From the NCBI RefSeq assembly GCF_049959315.1, contig NZ_CP188201.1: a DNA stretch of 64,000 bases; one strand, written 5' to 3'. The position numbers and the translations under genes were made by a program. The notes under the pieces are model-generated. The model was not told the origin of the DNA. It made no database searches and saw only the letters and a program-made list of their open reading frames with translations. Below are positions 27,625 through 37,129 of this stretch, one piece after another. The DNA comes from Serratia proteamaculans_D (GTDB lineage: Bacteria; Pseudomonadota; Gammaproteobacteria; Enterobacterales; Enterobacteriaceae). The number at the start of each line of letters is the position of its first letter. The stretch's first letter is position 1.

Positions 27625-29361
27625 GTGCCACGATACCGTGCCCTGTGCTTTGTGTGTGCGCTGCTCGCCACGCCTGCGGCTTATTCGGCGAATGTGCGCC
27701 TGCAGGTTGAAGGACTTAGTGGGGAACTGGAAAAGAACGTCCGGGTGCGTTTGTCGTCCATCACGCCGGAAGAGGTCAGTACGGATGGCCGTTTTCGTGC
27801 CCGTGTAGATGAAGCGGTCCGCCAGGGGCTGCGAGCACTCGGCTATTATCAGCCGACCATCGAATTTACGCTGGATGACCGGCCAGGGCTGGCTCGTCCG
27901 GTGCTGCACGCCAAGGTTAGCCCTGGCGAACCGGTGCGAATTGCCGGTGCCAATATCGTGCTGGAAGGCGGTGCGAAAACCGATGAGGACTATCTGTCGT
28001 TAGTTAAAAAAGGCAAGCCGACGATAGGCGAGATCCTCAATCACGGCAAATACGACAGTTTTAAAGGTTCGCTGACCGGTCTGGCACTGCGTAAGGGCTA
28101 TTTTGATGCCGATATGACCAAAAGCCAGCTCGGCGTGGCCGAAGATCTGCACAAGGCCTATTGGGACATCGACTTCAACAGTGGCCAGCGTTATCGTTTC
28201 GGCCAGGTGAAATTCACCGGCTCACAAATTCGTGAAGACTATCTGCAAAATCTGGTGCCCTTTCATCAGGGGGATTATTACAGTTCGGAAGACCTGGCCG
28301 AGCTGAACCGCCGTTTATCCGCCACTAACTGGTTTAACTCGGTGGTGGTGTCCCCTGATTTCCAAGATGCCAAAGAGAACAAGATTTTGCCGTTAGATGC
28401 GTTGGTCTCGCCGCGCACGCGTAACACCATCGAAACCGGGGTCGGTTATTCCACCGACGTCGGTCCCCGGATCAAAGGCACCTGGAAAAAGCCGTGGCTT
28501 AACGACCGTGGTCACAGCCTGGAAACCAGTGCCAGCATTTCGGCTCCGGAACAGCAGCTGGATTTGACCTATAAAATCCCGTTATTGAAAAATCCACTGG
28601 AGCAGTACTACCTGCTGCAGGGCGGTTTCAAGAACGTTGATCTCAACGATACCAAGTCTGTTACCTCAAAAGCGGTGGTTTCCCGCAACTGGGATCTCTC
28701 CAGCGGCTGGCAGCGGGCACTCAACCTGACCTGGCGTCTTGACCACTTTACTCAGGGTAACGTCACCAACACCACCATGCTGCTGTATCCCGGCGTTAGC
28801 GTTAACCGCACCCGTTCACGCGGTGGCCTGATGCCCACCTGGGGTGACAGCCAGCGCTATTCTATTGATGTGTCCGACAGCACCTGGGGATCTGACGTGG
28901 ACTTTGCGCTGATGCAGGCGCAGAACGTCTGGATCCGCACCCTGGCCGACAAGCACCGTTTTGTCGCGCGTGGGCAGGTGGGCTGGATTGAAACCAACGA
29001 CTTTGAAAGAGTGCCGCCGGACCTGCGATTCTTCGCCGGTGGCGATCGCAGCATTCGTGGCTACAAGTACAAGGGCATTTCACCCCGCGACGACGACGGT
29101 AAGCTGACCGGTGCTTCCAAAATGCTGACCGGCTCGCTGGAGTATCAATACAACGTGACCGGTAAATGGTGGGGCGCGGTGTTTGTCGATTCAGGCGAAG
29201 CGGTGAACGATATCAAGCAGAGCGACTTTAAGACCGGTGCCGGCTTCGGCGTGCGCTGGCAGTCACCGGTTGGCCCGGTGAAGCTCGATATCGCCGCCCC
29301 GGTTGGGGATAAAGACACCCACGGGGTGCAGTTCTATATTGGTTTGGGGCCTGAACTATGA
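27625..29361 (+). CDS. tamA: Translocation and assembly module outer-membrane protein TamA
   Basis: TamA is an Omp85-family outer-membrane protein that works with TamB in inserting outer-membrane proteins and moving lipids. A signal peptide (about 1-22) is followed by three POTRA domains (about 23-265) and a 16-strand barrel, with the late RFFAGGDRSIRGYKYKGISP motif typical of Omp85. The start is GTG with AAGGAG 8 bases upstream. At 578 residues it matches E. coli TamA. The stop codon overlaps the tamB start in ATGA. Confidence 0.96.
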   Translation: MPRYRALCFVCALLATPAAYSANVRLQVEGLSGELEKNVRVRLSSITPEEVSTDGRFRARVDEAVRQGLRALGYYQPTIEFTLDDRPGLARPVLHAKVSPGEPVRIAGANIVLEGGAKTDEDYLSLVKKGKPTIGEILNHGKYDSFKGSLTGLALRKGYFDADMTKSQLGVAEDLHKAYWDIDFNSGQRYRFGQVKFTGSQIREDYLQNLVPFHQGDYYSSEDLAELNRRLSATNWFNSVVVSPDFQDAKENKILPLDALVSPRTRNTIETGVGYSTDVGPRIKGTWKKPWLNDRGHSLETSASISAPEQQLDLTYKIPLLKNPLEQYYLLQGGFKNVDLNDTKSVTSKAVVSRNWDLSSGWQRALNLTWRLDHFTQGNVTNTTMLLYPGVSVNRTRSRGGLMPTWGDSQRYSIDVSDSTWGSDVDFALMQAQNVWIRTLADKHRFVARGQVGWIETNDFERVPPDLRFFAGGDRSIRGYKYKGISPRDDDGKLTGASKMLTGSLEYQYNVTGKWWGAVFVDSGEAVNDIKQSDFKTGAGFGVRWQSPVGPVKLDIAAPVGDKDTHGVQFYIGLGPEL

Positions 29362-32300
29362 GCCTGATAAAAAAGATTTGCCTGGGTTTCCTGATCGTCT
29401 TGCTGTTGCTGATCGGCGGCGTGGCATACCTGCTCGGGACCACCAGCGGTCTGCATTTGGTTATCAACAGTGCGGCACGCTGGGTGCCGGGGCTGGATAT
29501 TGCCAGCGTCACTGGCGGATGGCGTGACCTGACGCTGAAAGGCGTGAAATACCAGATGCCGGGCGTGATGGTAAATGCCGGGCAGTTCCATCTGTCGCTC
29601 GATCTGGCCTGTTTTAAAAACAGCTTGCTGTGCGTTAACGCCCTGACCGCGCAGGACGTGGATGTAGTGGTGAAAACCAAAGAAATGACGCCGTCCACAC
29701 CGGTGGCAGAAACCAGCGAGCCCACGACCAACCTGAGCACGCCGTACCCCATCACTTTGCGCATGCTGGCGTTGAACAACGTTAAGGTCAGCGTCGACGA
29801 TACGGCCATTTCTCTTGGCGAGTTCCGTACTGGCGCACAGTGGCAAGAACGTGCTCTGACCCTGCTGCCAACCAAAATCAGTGGCTTGCTGATAGCCCTG
29901 CCGAAAACGCCGCAGAACCCACTGCCGGAGGCGGTGCAACCGGTGGTTGAGGTGGCGAAAAAGGTTGAGGAAAAAGCCAATCAGCCCGAGAAGCCGGCTC
30001 CTCAGCCGGAAGAGAAGCCGCTGGGCGAAACCCTGAAAGAACTGTTTGCCAAGCCGCTGCTGCCGGACCTGCCGGACATTCGCCTGCCGCTGGATATCAC
30101 CGTCAAGGAGATCAGCGGTGAACAGCTGCGACTGACCGGTGATACCGACGTGCTGATCACCAGCCTGCTGCTGCAGGCCAGTACTCTGGATCAGCATATC
30201 CAACTGGACAACTTTGATGTGAAATCTCCCCAGGGCACGCTGTCGGCTCAGGGGCAAGCTACGCTGACCGGCAGTTGGCCGGTGGAAATGGTGGCCAACA
30301 GCACGTTGAACATCGATCCATTGAAAGGCGAAAAGGTTAAGCTGAACATTGGCGGCGGGCTGCGTGAAGAACTCAAGGTAGCGCTCAACCTGTCCGGCCC
30401 GGTCGGCGCGCAGCTTGATCTGCAAACCCAGCTGGCCGAAGCCGGTTTACCGCTGGCATTGACGCTGCAAAGCAAACAGCTGAAATGGCCGCTAAGCGGT
30501 GAGTCGCAATACCAGATCAACGATTTCCGCCTGCGTTTCAATGGCAAGGCAACCGACTATGCGTTGTCGACCCGCGCCAATATCAAAGGCAAGGACTTGC
30601 CCCCGGCGGTGCTGACGCTGGACGGCAAAGGCAACGTTGAACAGTTCAAACTGGATCGCCTGCGGTTGGCGGCCTTGCAGGGTAATACCGACCTGACTGC
30701 GCTGGTGGACTGGAGTAAGGCCATCAGCTGGAATTCACAGCTGACGCTGAGCGGCATCAATACCGCCAAACAGTGGCCTGAGTGGCCAGCGAAGCTGGAC
30801 GGCAAGATCACCACTCGCGGCAGTTTGCACGGAGGCAGTTGGCAATTACAGGTGCCGGTGCTGCAGCTCGACGGTAACGTGAAGCAAAACAAGGTCACCG
30901 CGCGCGGTACGCTCAGCGGCAACGCTGCCGGCCAATGGAAAATTCCGGGTATCGATCTGACTCTGGGACGCAACCAGCTGAACGTCAAAGGGCAACTGGA
31001 CGAGAAGAGCTGGAATCTGGATGCGAACATTGATGCGCCGCGCCTCGACGGTGCTTTGCCTGGACTGGGCGGTACGGCGAAAGGCCTGCTTAAACTACGT
31101 GGCAACCTGCAGGCGCCTCAGTTGCTGGCTGACCTGACCGCTTCTGGCCTGCAGTGGCAGGCATTGCGCATCAACCGGGTGAAAATTGACGGCGACGTGC
31201 GTTCCAGTGACCAGATCCAGGGGCAACTGGCGGTACGCGTCGAACAGTTGAAGCAAGATGCGTTGGACATCAACCTGCTGACGCTGGATGCCAAAGGCAG
31301 TGAGAAACAGCACCAACTTCAGCTGAAAATTGACGGCAAACCGGTCTCTGGCCAATTGGCGCTGCAGGGCAGTTTCGATCGTCAACAGCAACGCTGGCGC
31401 GGCAACCTGAACAATACTCGCTTCGATACTCCGGTGGGCGAATGGCGGTTAACCCGCGCTATCGCACTCGATTATCTGAATACCGCACAGAAAATCAGTA
31501 TCGGGCCGCACTGCTGGCAGAACCCGAATGCCGAGCTCTGCGTACCGAAAACCATCGAAGCCGGGCAGAGCGGACAGGCCAGCGTGGTGCTGAACCGCTT
31601 TGATCTGGCGATGATCAAGCCTTTCCTCGGGCCGGAAACGGCGCTGAGCGGCGTGTTCACCGGGCGGGCGGACGTTAGCTGGAAACCGGGCGGTGCGCTG
31701 CCGGAGGCGAAAGTCTCACTGGTGGGCAATGGGGTGAAGGTGGTACAGCAGGTGCAGGGTAATGCGCTGCCGATCGCCTTTGACAAGCTGAACCTTAACG
31801 CCGGGCTGACCAATGGCCGTGCGCAGGCCGACTGGTTGATCAAGCTGACCAATAATGGCCAGTTTGACGGTAACGTACAGGTTGCCGATCCGCAGGTACG
31901 CCGCAATATCAGCGGTAACGTCAACATTACCAATATTTCACTGGCGATGATTAACCCGGCGCTGATGCAGGGAGAAAAAGCGGCGGGTATGCTGAACGCC
32001 AACCTGCGTCTGGGCGGTAGTGCTCAGAAACCTTTGGTTTATGGTCGCATGGCGTTGGACAAGGTCGATATTGACGGTCACTGGATGCCGTTCGACATGA
32101 CCAACGGTCGTCTGGTGATGAACTTTGACGGTATGACCTCAACGCTGGAAGGACTGGTCAGCACCACCCACGGTCAGCTTAATCTGTCCGGTGATGCGGA
32201 TTGGCGTGATATCAATGCCTGGCGTGCACGCATTGCCGCCAAGGGCGATAAATTGCGGGTGACGGTGCCGCCGATGATCCGCATCGACGTTTCACCGGAT

Positions 32301-33176
32301 CTGGTGTTTGAAGCCACGCCGCAGCTGTTCTCACTCAATGGTTCAGTAGACATTCCGTGGGCGCGTATTACGGTACAAGAGCTGCCGGAAAGCGCGGTCG
32401 GCGTCTCTTCCGACGAAGTGATGCTGGATGATCAACTTAAACCGATAAAGCCGAAAACCGCAGGGATCCCGATCAACAGCAACCTGATGATCCACGTTGG
32501 CAACGATGTGCGGCTGGATGCCTTTGGCCTGAAAGCGCGGTTGAAGGGCGATCTGAAAGTGGTGCAGGATAAGAACGGCCTGGGCCTGAACGGTCAGATT
32601 GACATCCCTTCCGGTCGCTTCCATGCTTATGGTCAGGATTTGATTGTCCGCAAGGGCCAGTTGATGTTCTCGGGGCCGCCGGACCAGCCGTTGCTCAATC
32701 TTGAGGCGATCCGTAATCCGGACTCCACTGAAGATGGCGTTACTGCTGGGGTACGCGTCACCGGGTTGGCGGATGCACCGAAGCTGGAAGTGTTCTCGGA
32801 TCCGACCAAATCTCAGCAGGAAGCGCTGTCTTATCTGCTGCGTGGTCAGGGATTGGGCAGTTCCGGTGCCGATGGCAACGCAATGACCTCAATGTTAATT
32901 GGGATGGGGGTTGCACAAAGTGGTCAACTTGTGGGTAAAATCGGCGAGGCATTTGGCGTAAGCAACTTGGCCCTGGATACTCAGGGGGTTGGCGACAGTT
33001 CCCAGGTTGTCGTCAGCGGTTATGTTCTCCCAGGCTTACAAGTAAAATATGGGGTGGGCATTTTCGACTCATTGGCCACACTGACGTTGCGTTACCGCCT
33101 GATGCCTAAATTGTATCTTGAAGCGGTGTCTGGTCTCGACCAGGCATTAGATTTGCTCTATCAGTTTGAGTTTTAG
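29358..33176 (+). CDS. tamB: Translocation and assembly module inner-membrane protein TamB
   Basis: TamB is a very long periplasmic protein anchored by one N-terminal helix (about 5-25). The rest is beta-rich repeat, thought to form a hydrophobic groove from inner to outer membrane. The C-terminal DUF490/TamB domain (about 920-1272) binds TamA; YRLMPKLYLEAVSG and the final QFEF lie there. It is 1272 residues, about the E. coli length. Residues 195-225 carry a Pro/Glu/Lys-rich insertion in the N-terminal third. It is coupled to tamA by a 4-base overlap and to ytfP by a 2-base gap. Confidence 0.96.
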   Translation: MSLIKKICLGFLIVLLLLIGGVAYLLGTTSGLHLVINSAARWVPGLDIASVTGGWRDLTLKGVKYQMPGVMVNAGQFHLSLDLACFKNSLLCVNALTAQDVDVVVKTKEMTPSTPVAETSEPTTNLSTPYPITLRMLALNNVKVSVDDTAISLGEFRTGAQWQERALTLLPTKISGLLIALPKTPQNPLPEAVQPVVEVAKKVEEKANQPEKPAPQPEEKPLGETLKELFAKPLLPDLPDIRLPLDITVKEISGEQLRLTGDTDVLITSLLLQASTLDQHIQLDNFDVKSPQGTLSAQGQATLTGSWPVEMVANSTLNIDPLKGEKVKLNIGGGLREELKVALNLSGPVGAQLDLQTQLAEAGLPLALTLQSKQLKWPLSGESQYQINDFRLRFNGKATDYALSTRANIKGKDLPPAVLTLDGKGNVEQFKLDRLRLAALQGNTDLTALVDWSKAISWNSQLTLSGINTAKQWPEWPAKLDGKITTRGSLHGGSWQLQVPVLQLDGNVKQNKVTARGTLSGNAAGQWKIPGIDLTLGRNQLNVKGQLDEKSWNLDANIDAPRLDGALPGLGGTAKGLLKLRGNLQAPQLLADLTASGLQWQALRINRVKIDGDVRSSDQIQGQLAVRVEQLKQDALDINLLTLDAKGSEKQHQLQLKIDGKPVSGQLALQGSFDRQQQRWRGNLNNTRFDTPVGEWRLTRAIALDYLNTAQKISIGPHCWQNPNAELCVPKTIEAGQSGQASVVLNRFDLAMIKPFLGPETALSGVFTGRADVSWKPGGALPEAKVSLVGNGVKVVQQVQGNALPIAFDKLNLNAGLTNGRAQADWLIKLTNNGQFDGNVQVADPQVRRNISGNVNITNISLAMINPALMQGEKAAGMLNANLRLGGSAQKPLVYGRMALDKVDIDGHWMPFDMTNGRLVMNFDGMTSTLEGLVSTTHGQLNLSGDADWRDINAWRARIAAKGDKLRVTVPPMIRIDVSPDLVFEATPQLFSLNGSVDIPWARITVQELPESAVGVSSDEVMLDDQLKPIKPKTAGIPINSNLMIHVGNDVRLDAFGLKARLKGDLKVVQDKNGLGLNGQIDIPSGRFHAYGQDLIVRKGQLMFSGPPDQPLLNLEAIRNPDSTEDGVTAGVRVTGLADAPKLEVFSDPTKSQQEALSYLLRGQGLGSSGADGNAMTSMLIGMGVAQSGQLVGKIGEAFGVSNLALDTQGVGDSSQVVVSGYVLPGLQVKYGVGIFDSLATLTLRYRLMPKLYLEAVSGLDQALDLLYQFEF

Positions 33177-33178
33177 CG

Positions 33179-33526
33179 ATGCGAATAATTGTCTACGGCA
33201 GTTTACGACGCAAACAGGGAAACAGCCATTGGATGACTAACGCCCAATGGTTAGGCGAGCATGAGCTCGAAGGCTATCAGATTTATAATCTGGGTCATTA
33301 CCCGGCGGCGATCCCTGGAGAGGGCACGGTACATTGTGAGGTGTACCGCATCAACTCATCGATTTTGGCTGAGCTGGACGAACTGAAAAGCAACACCAAG
33401 GACTATAAGCGCGAGCTGATTCAGACGCCTTATGGAAGTGCGTGGATCTACCTGTATAAACACAGTGTGGACGGTTATCCGCGGATTAACAGCGGTGACT
33501 GGCTGAGGCGTCTCGACGAAAAGTAA
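33179..33526 (+). CDS. ytfP: Gamma-glutamylcyclotransferase-fold protein YtfP
   Basis: A 115-residue member of the GGCT-like (AIG2) fold. The N-terminal MRIIVYGSLRRKQGNSHW gives the YGSL substrate-binding loop, and GEVxVExx-type residues (GTVHCEVY) follow; the acidic catalytic candidate lies in LDELKSNT. Substrate unknown. It starts 2 bases after tamB, so it is the last gene of a tamAB-ytfP operon, as in E. coli, and probably coupled. Confidence 0.9.
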   Translation: MRIIVYGSLRRKQGNSHWMTNAQWLGEHELEGYQIYNLGHYPAAIPGEGTVHCEVYRINSSILAELDELKSNTKDYKRELIQTPYGSAWIYLYKHSVDGYPRINSGDWLRRLDEK

Positions 33527-33560
33527 AAAAAAACACCGCTCACTGAGCGGTGTTTTTTTA
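33526..33560. terminator. Terminator between ytfP and ppa
   Basis: A nearly perfect palindrome (ACACCGCT at 33533-33540 with 33546-33553) is flanked by long A and T runs. It works as an intrinsic terminator on both strands for two convergent genes. Confidence 0.9.
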
Positions 33561-33578
33561 TCGGACGGCGGCTAAGAA

Positions 33579-34109
33579 TTACTTCTTGGCAGCACGTTCG
33601 AAAGAGGCAACGATTTCAGCTTTGGCAGCGGCAGCGTCTGCCCAGCCTTCCACTTTCACCCATTTGCCTTTCTCCAGATCTTTATAGTGCTCGAAGAAAT
33701 GAGAGATCTGTGCTTTCAGCAGTTCTGGCAGGTCGTTCACATCTTTGATGTGATCGTACTCTTTGCTCAGTTTGCTGTGCGGAACGGCAACCAGTTTCGC
33801 ATCTTCACCGGCTTCGTCGGTCATCTTCAGTACGCCCACCGGACGGCAGCGGATCACTGAGCCAGGCTGCAGCGGGTATGGCGTTGGTACCAGCACGTCA
33901 ACCGGATCACCGTCCAGAGACAGGGTGTGGTTGATGTAACCGTAGTTGCACGGATAGAACATCGCGGTGGACATGAAACGGTCAACAAACAGCGCACCGG
34001 TGTCCTTGTCGATTTCATATTTGATCGGATCGGCATTGGCCGGGATTTCGATAACTACGTAGATGTCTTCTGGCAGGTCTTTGCCAGCAGGGACGTTAAG
34101 CAAGCTCAT
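33579..34109 (-). CDS. ppa: Inorganic pyrophosphatase
   Basis: A family I soluble pyrophosphatase, removing pyrophosphate made by biosynthesis. The metal site is in DGDPVDVLV (near residue 66), with conserved basic and acidic residues around. At 176 residues it matches E. coli Ppa (MSLLNVPAGKDLPEDIYVV). It lies between ytfP and the chemoreceptor gene and is transcribed away from the latter. Confidence 0.97.
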   Translation of the reverse strand: MSLLNVPAGKDLPEDIYVVIEIPANADPIKYEIDKDTGALFVDRFMSTAMFYPCNYGYINHTLSLDGDPVDVLVPTPYPLQPGSVIRCRPVGVLKMTDEAGEDAKLVAVPHSKLSKEYDHIKDVNDLPELLKAQISHFFEHYKDLEKGKWVKVEGWADAAAAKAEIVASFERAAKK

Positions 34110-34246
34110 GTCGGTTTCCTTTAATCAAACCAGAAATGGAGTGGCGGCTATTATAGCGGACTCTTTTGCGATTTCCTGCCCTTTTCATCACCCAGATCCC
34201 GGCAGACAGTCATCCACTGAATTTCCAGATTAATCCTCCAACGACG

Positions 34247-34273
34247 TTAAGTTTTCCCCGCGGTTGCCGATAA
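34247..34273 (+). promoter_or_regulatory. FliA (sigma-28) promoter of the chemoreceptor gene
   Basis: TTAAGTTT (34247-34254), an 11-base spacer, and GCCGATAA (34266-34273). The enterobacterial FliA consensus is TAAAGTTT-N11-GCCGATAA, so the match is 15 of 16 with exact spacing. It points towards the receptor and would give a leader of about 85 bases. Confidence 0.85.
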
Positions 34274-34365
34274 CTTCATCAAATAATAATGAGTCGGCGA
34301 AGTCTGGCTCTGCGTTTTACCTCCTCTACGTTAGAACTCACTATTTCTGAAGCCGGGAAGAACTC

Positions 34366-35919
34366 ATGTTAAAAAAGATTACGGTCAAGGCCGGGCTGAT
34401 TGCCTTGCTGAGCCTGATGACGCTGCTGTTGATTATGGTCAGCACCATCGGCGTCAATGCCATTAACGAAGGGTCGCGATCGTTGCACACCCTGAACCAG
34501 ATTTTAGGGGAAGAACTGGGGTCGCTGGCCAGTAGCTCCAACCTGACGCTACGCGCCAGAACGGCCGCCTCACTGGCGGTGCGCCAGCGTGAAATCGGCC
34601 AGATCGAGGTGTCCGACGCCACTGTGGGGCGCATTTATGACTACCTCGCACAGTCGAAGCAGGAAATGGCGCGCTTTGTCAGCGTCGGCACTGTGACCGA
34701 ACGTGGGCGCGAACTGTCCACTCGCCTGCAAAACAGTTACCGCGCCTATCTGGAACAGGGCGTCAGGCCGATGGCCGACGCCATCAAGGCCGGCAAAGTT
34801 GATGACTATTATGACATCCAGGAAACCAAAATCTCTGCATTGAGCATCGCTTTCGAAAAAGACCTCAGCGACTTCCGCAGCTTTGCCATGAAGATTGGCC
34901 AGCAGCGGGTGAACGAAGCGGAAAGCAACGCCAGCACCAAGATTACCCTGATCCTGATCGCCGGCCTGCTCAGCGTGTTGCTGGCGGTATTGGCCTGGTT
35001 CGCGCTGCGGGTGATCATTCTGCGTCCACTGGATGAATCCATCGCCCAATTGGAACATATCGCCGGCGGCGACCTGACGCACGACATCACCGGCGAAGGG
35101 GAAACCGAAATGGGTCGTCTGATCCGTGCGATGCAGCGGATGCAGCAGGCGCTGGTCAGTTCGGTCAGCAAGGTTCGTGATGCCAGCAGCCAGATTGACA
35201 CCGGTTCACGCGAGCTGGCCGCCGGCAACCTGCATCTGGCGCAGCGCACCGAAGAGTCGGCCGCTTCGCTGGAGGAAACCGCTGCCAGCATGGAGCAACT
35301 GACCTCGACGGTGAAAATGAACGCCGAGAATTGCGAGCAAGCTAATCAGCTGGCGCTCAGCGTCTCCGATATTGCCAATCAGGGTAGCGAGGTGGTTAGC
35401 CAGGTGATGGACAAGATGCAGGCCATTACCGATAGCTCACGCCGCATCGCCGATATTATCAGCGTGATGGACGGTATTTCGTTCCAGACCAATATTCTGG
35501 CGCTGAATGCGGCGGTAGAAGCGGCACGCGCGGGTGAACAAGGACGCGGCTTTGCTGTGGTAGCGGGTGAGGTTCGCAGCCTGGCTCAGCGTAGCGCTCA
35601 GTCAGCCAAAGAGATAAAAGGGTTGATCGAAGCGTCGCAGAACCGGGTGCAGGAAGGCGAGCAAATGGCCGAGTCCGCGGCGAAAACCATGAATGGCATT
35701 ACCGGTGAGGTAGGGCGTGTGACGGCGTTGATGCGGGAAATTTCTGCGGCTACGCGTGAGCAAAGCAGCGGCATTGAACAGGTCAATCTGGCGGTGGCGC
35801 AGATGGATCAGGTGGCGCAGCAAAATGCGGCCCTGGTCGAGGAGTCGGCGGCGGCAACGCGTTCGCTGGAGGATCAGGCCCAGTTGCTGGCCCAGAGTAT
35901 GGCGGCGTTCAAACTATAA
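34366..35919 (+). CDS. Methyl-accepting chemotaxis protein (Tsr/Tar type)
   Basis: A transmembrane chemoreceptor of 517 residues. TM1 is at about 10-31, a four-helix periplasmic sensor domain at 32-190, TM2 at 192-216, HAMP at 217-268, then the coiled-coil signalling domain. The hairpin tip (near 375-400) is canonical: ISFQTNILALNAAVEAARAG. Methylation-helix sequences (EESAASLEETAASMEQL and QQNAALVEESAAATRSLEDQ) flank it. The C-terminus ends AAFKL, without the NWETF pentapeptide that tethers CheR and CheB in Tsr and Tar. It sits between ppa and fbp, has a strong FliA promoter, and its ligand cannot be read from sequence. Confidence 0.94.
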   Translation: MLKKITVKAGLIALLSLMTLLLIMVSTIGVNAINEGSRSLHTLNQILGEELGSLASSSNLTLRARTAASLAVRQREIGQIEVSDATVGRIYDYLAQSKQEMARFVSVGTVTERGRELSTRLQNSYRAYLEQGVRPMADAIKAGKVDDYYDIQETKISALSIAFEKDLSDFRSFAMKIGQQRVNEAESNASTKITLILIAGLLSVLLAVLAWFALRVIILRPLDESIAQLEHIAGGDLTHDITGEGETEMGRLIRAMQRMQQALVSSVSKVRDASSQIDTGSRELAAGNLHLAQRTEESAASLEETAASMEQLTSTVKMNAENCEQANQLALSVSDIANQGSEVVSQVMDKMQAITDSSRRIADIISVMDGISFQTNILALNAAVEAARAGEQGRGFAVVAGEVRSLAQRSAQSAKEIKGLIEASQNRVQEGEQMAESAAKTMNGITGEVGRVTALMREISAATREQSSGIEQVNLAVAQMDQVAQQNAALVEESAAATRSLEDQAQLLAQSMAAFKL

Positions 35920-35923
35920 TGCA

Positions 35924-35944
35924 GGGGGGCGACAGGCGCCCCCC
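35924..35944. terminator. Hairpin between the chemoreceptor gene and fbp
   Basis: An 8-base GC stem (GGGGGGCG, 35924-35931, with 35937-35944), with no T-run on either side. It lies in a 37-base convergent gap and may slow both transcripts. Confidence 0.5.
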
Positions 35945-35956
35945 ACAAGGAACCTG

Positions 35957-36961
35957 TTATTCGTCCGGGTTCTCGGCGATAAAGCGCTCGGCGTCTTCCA
36001 CCATGGATTTGGTGCCGACGAAGAACGGTGCACGCTGGTGCAGTTTCACCGGGGTAATGTCCAGAATACGGTTTTTACCGTCGCTGGCTTTACCGCCTGC
36101 CTGTTCCGCCAGGAACGCCATCGGGTTGCATTCATACAGCAGGCGCAGCTTGCCTTGCGGGTGGCTGGCAGTGCTTGGATAAATATAGATGCCGCCTTTG
36201 AGCAGGTTGCGGTGGAAGTCGGCAACCAGCGAACCGATGTAGCGTGAGGTATAAGGGCGCTGAGTGGCTTCGTCCTGTTCCTGACAATATTTGATGTATT
36301 TTTTCACACCGCGCGGGAACTTGATGTAGTTACCTTCGTTGATGGAATACATATTGCCGGTAGCCGGGAAGCGGACTTTCTCGTGGGAAAGGCAGAACAC
36401 ACCCAGAGAAGGATCGTAGGTAAAGGCATGCACGCCATAACCGGTGGTGTACACCAGCATGGTGGATGAACCATAAACTACATAGCCGGCGGCGACCTGA
36501 GCGCTGCCTGGCTGCAGGAAGTCTTCTTCGGTCACAGGAATGCCGACCGGGGTAATGCGACGATAGATAGAGAAAATCGTTCCGACCGAGACGTTGACAT
36601 CAATGTTGGACGAACCGTCCAACGGATCCATCAGCACCACGTACTTGGCATTCTCAGCCCGCTCGCCGTCGAATATCACGATTTCATCTTCTTCTTCAGA
36701 AGCGATACCCGCAACTTCACCACGTGCTTTCAATGCCGCTTTCAGCTTTTCATTGGCATACAGGTCCAGTTTCATCTGGACTTCACCCTGTACGTTGGAA
36801 ACGCCGCTGGTGCCGAGAATATCAACCAGGCCCGCTTTGTTGATATCGCGGTGGATGATTTTGGCGCCCAGTTTAATTGCAGAAAGTAACGCTGTCAGCT
36901 CGCCGGTGGCGTGAGAGAAGTCGTGCTGTTTCTCGACGATAAATTCGCCTAACGTTTTCAT
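35957..36961 (-). CDS. fbp: Fructose-1,6-bisphosphatase class 1
   Basis: Fbp hydrolyses fructose-1,6-bisphosphate in gluconeogenesis. The metal-binding motif DPLDGSSNIDVNVSVGTIFS is plain near residue 112, with EEEDE shortly before it. At 334 residues it is near the E. coli length. It is divergent from mpl across about 170 bases. Four genes that precede fbp in E. coli (ytfQRT, yjfF) are missing; the chemoreceptor occupies that place. Confidence 0.96.
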   Translation of the reverse strand: MKTLGEFIVEKQHDFSHATGELTALLSAIKLGAKIIHRDINKAGLVDILGTSGVSNVQGEVQMKLDLYANEKLKAALKARGEVAGIASEEEDEIVIFDGERAENAKYVVLMDPLDGSSNIDVNVSVGTIFSIYRRITPVGIPVTEEDFLQPGSAQVAAGYVVYGSSTMLVYTTGYGVHAFTYDPSLGVFCLSHEKVRFPATGNMYSINEGNYIKFPRGVKKYIKYCQEQDEATQRPYTSRYIGSLVADFHRNLLKGGIYIYPSTASHPQGKLRLLYECNPMAFLAEQAGGKASDGKNRILDITPVKLHQRAPFFVGTKSMVEDAERFIAENPDE

Positions 36962-37129
36962 GACACAATCCCTGAATCTACGGATGGGTAGCGGTTTGTT
37001 AACAAACCGCCAACGTATTCGCGAGCAGTGTAGCCCAAAGATGAACGCTATTCATAGGCAAATCCATTTCTTCTGGACGATTCTGAGCGTTAGAATGTGC
37101 CAACATTCGACGTACTCTATGAGAAAACT

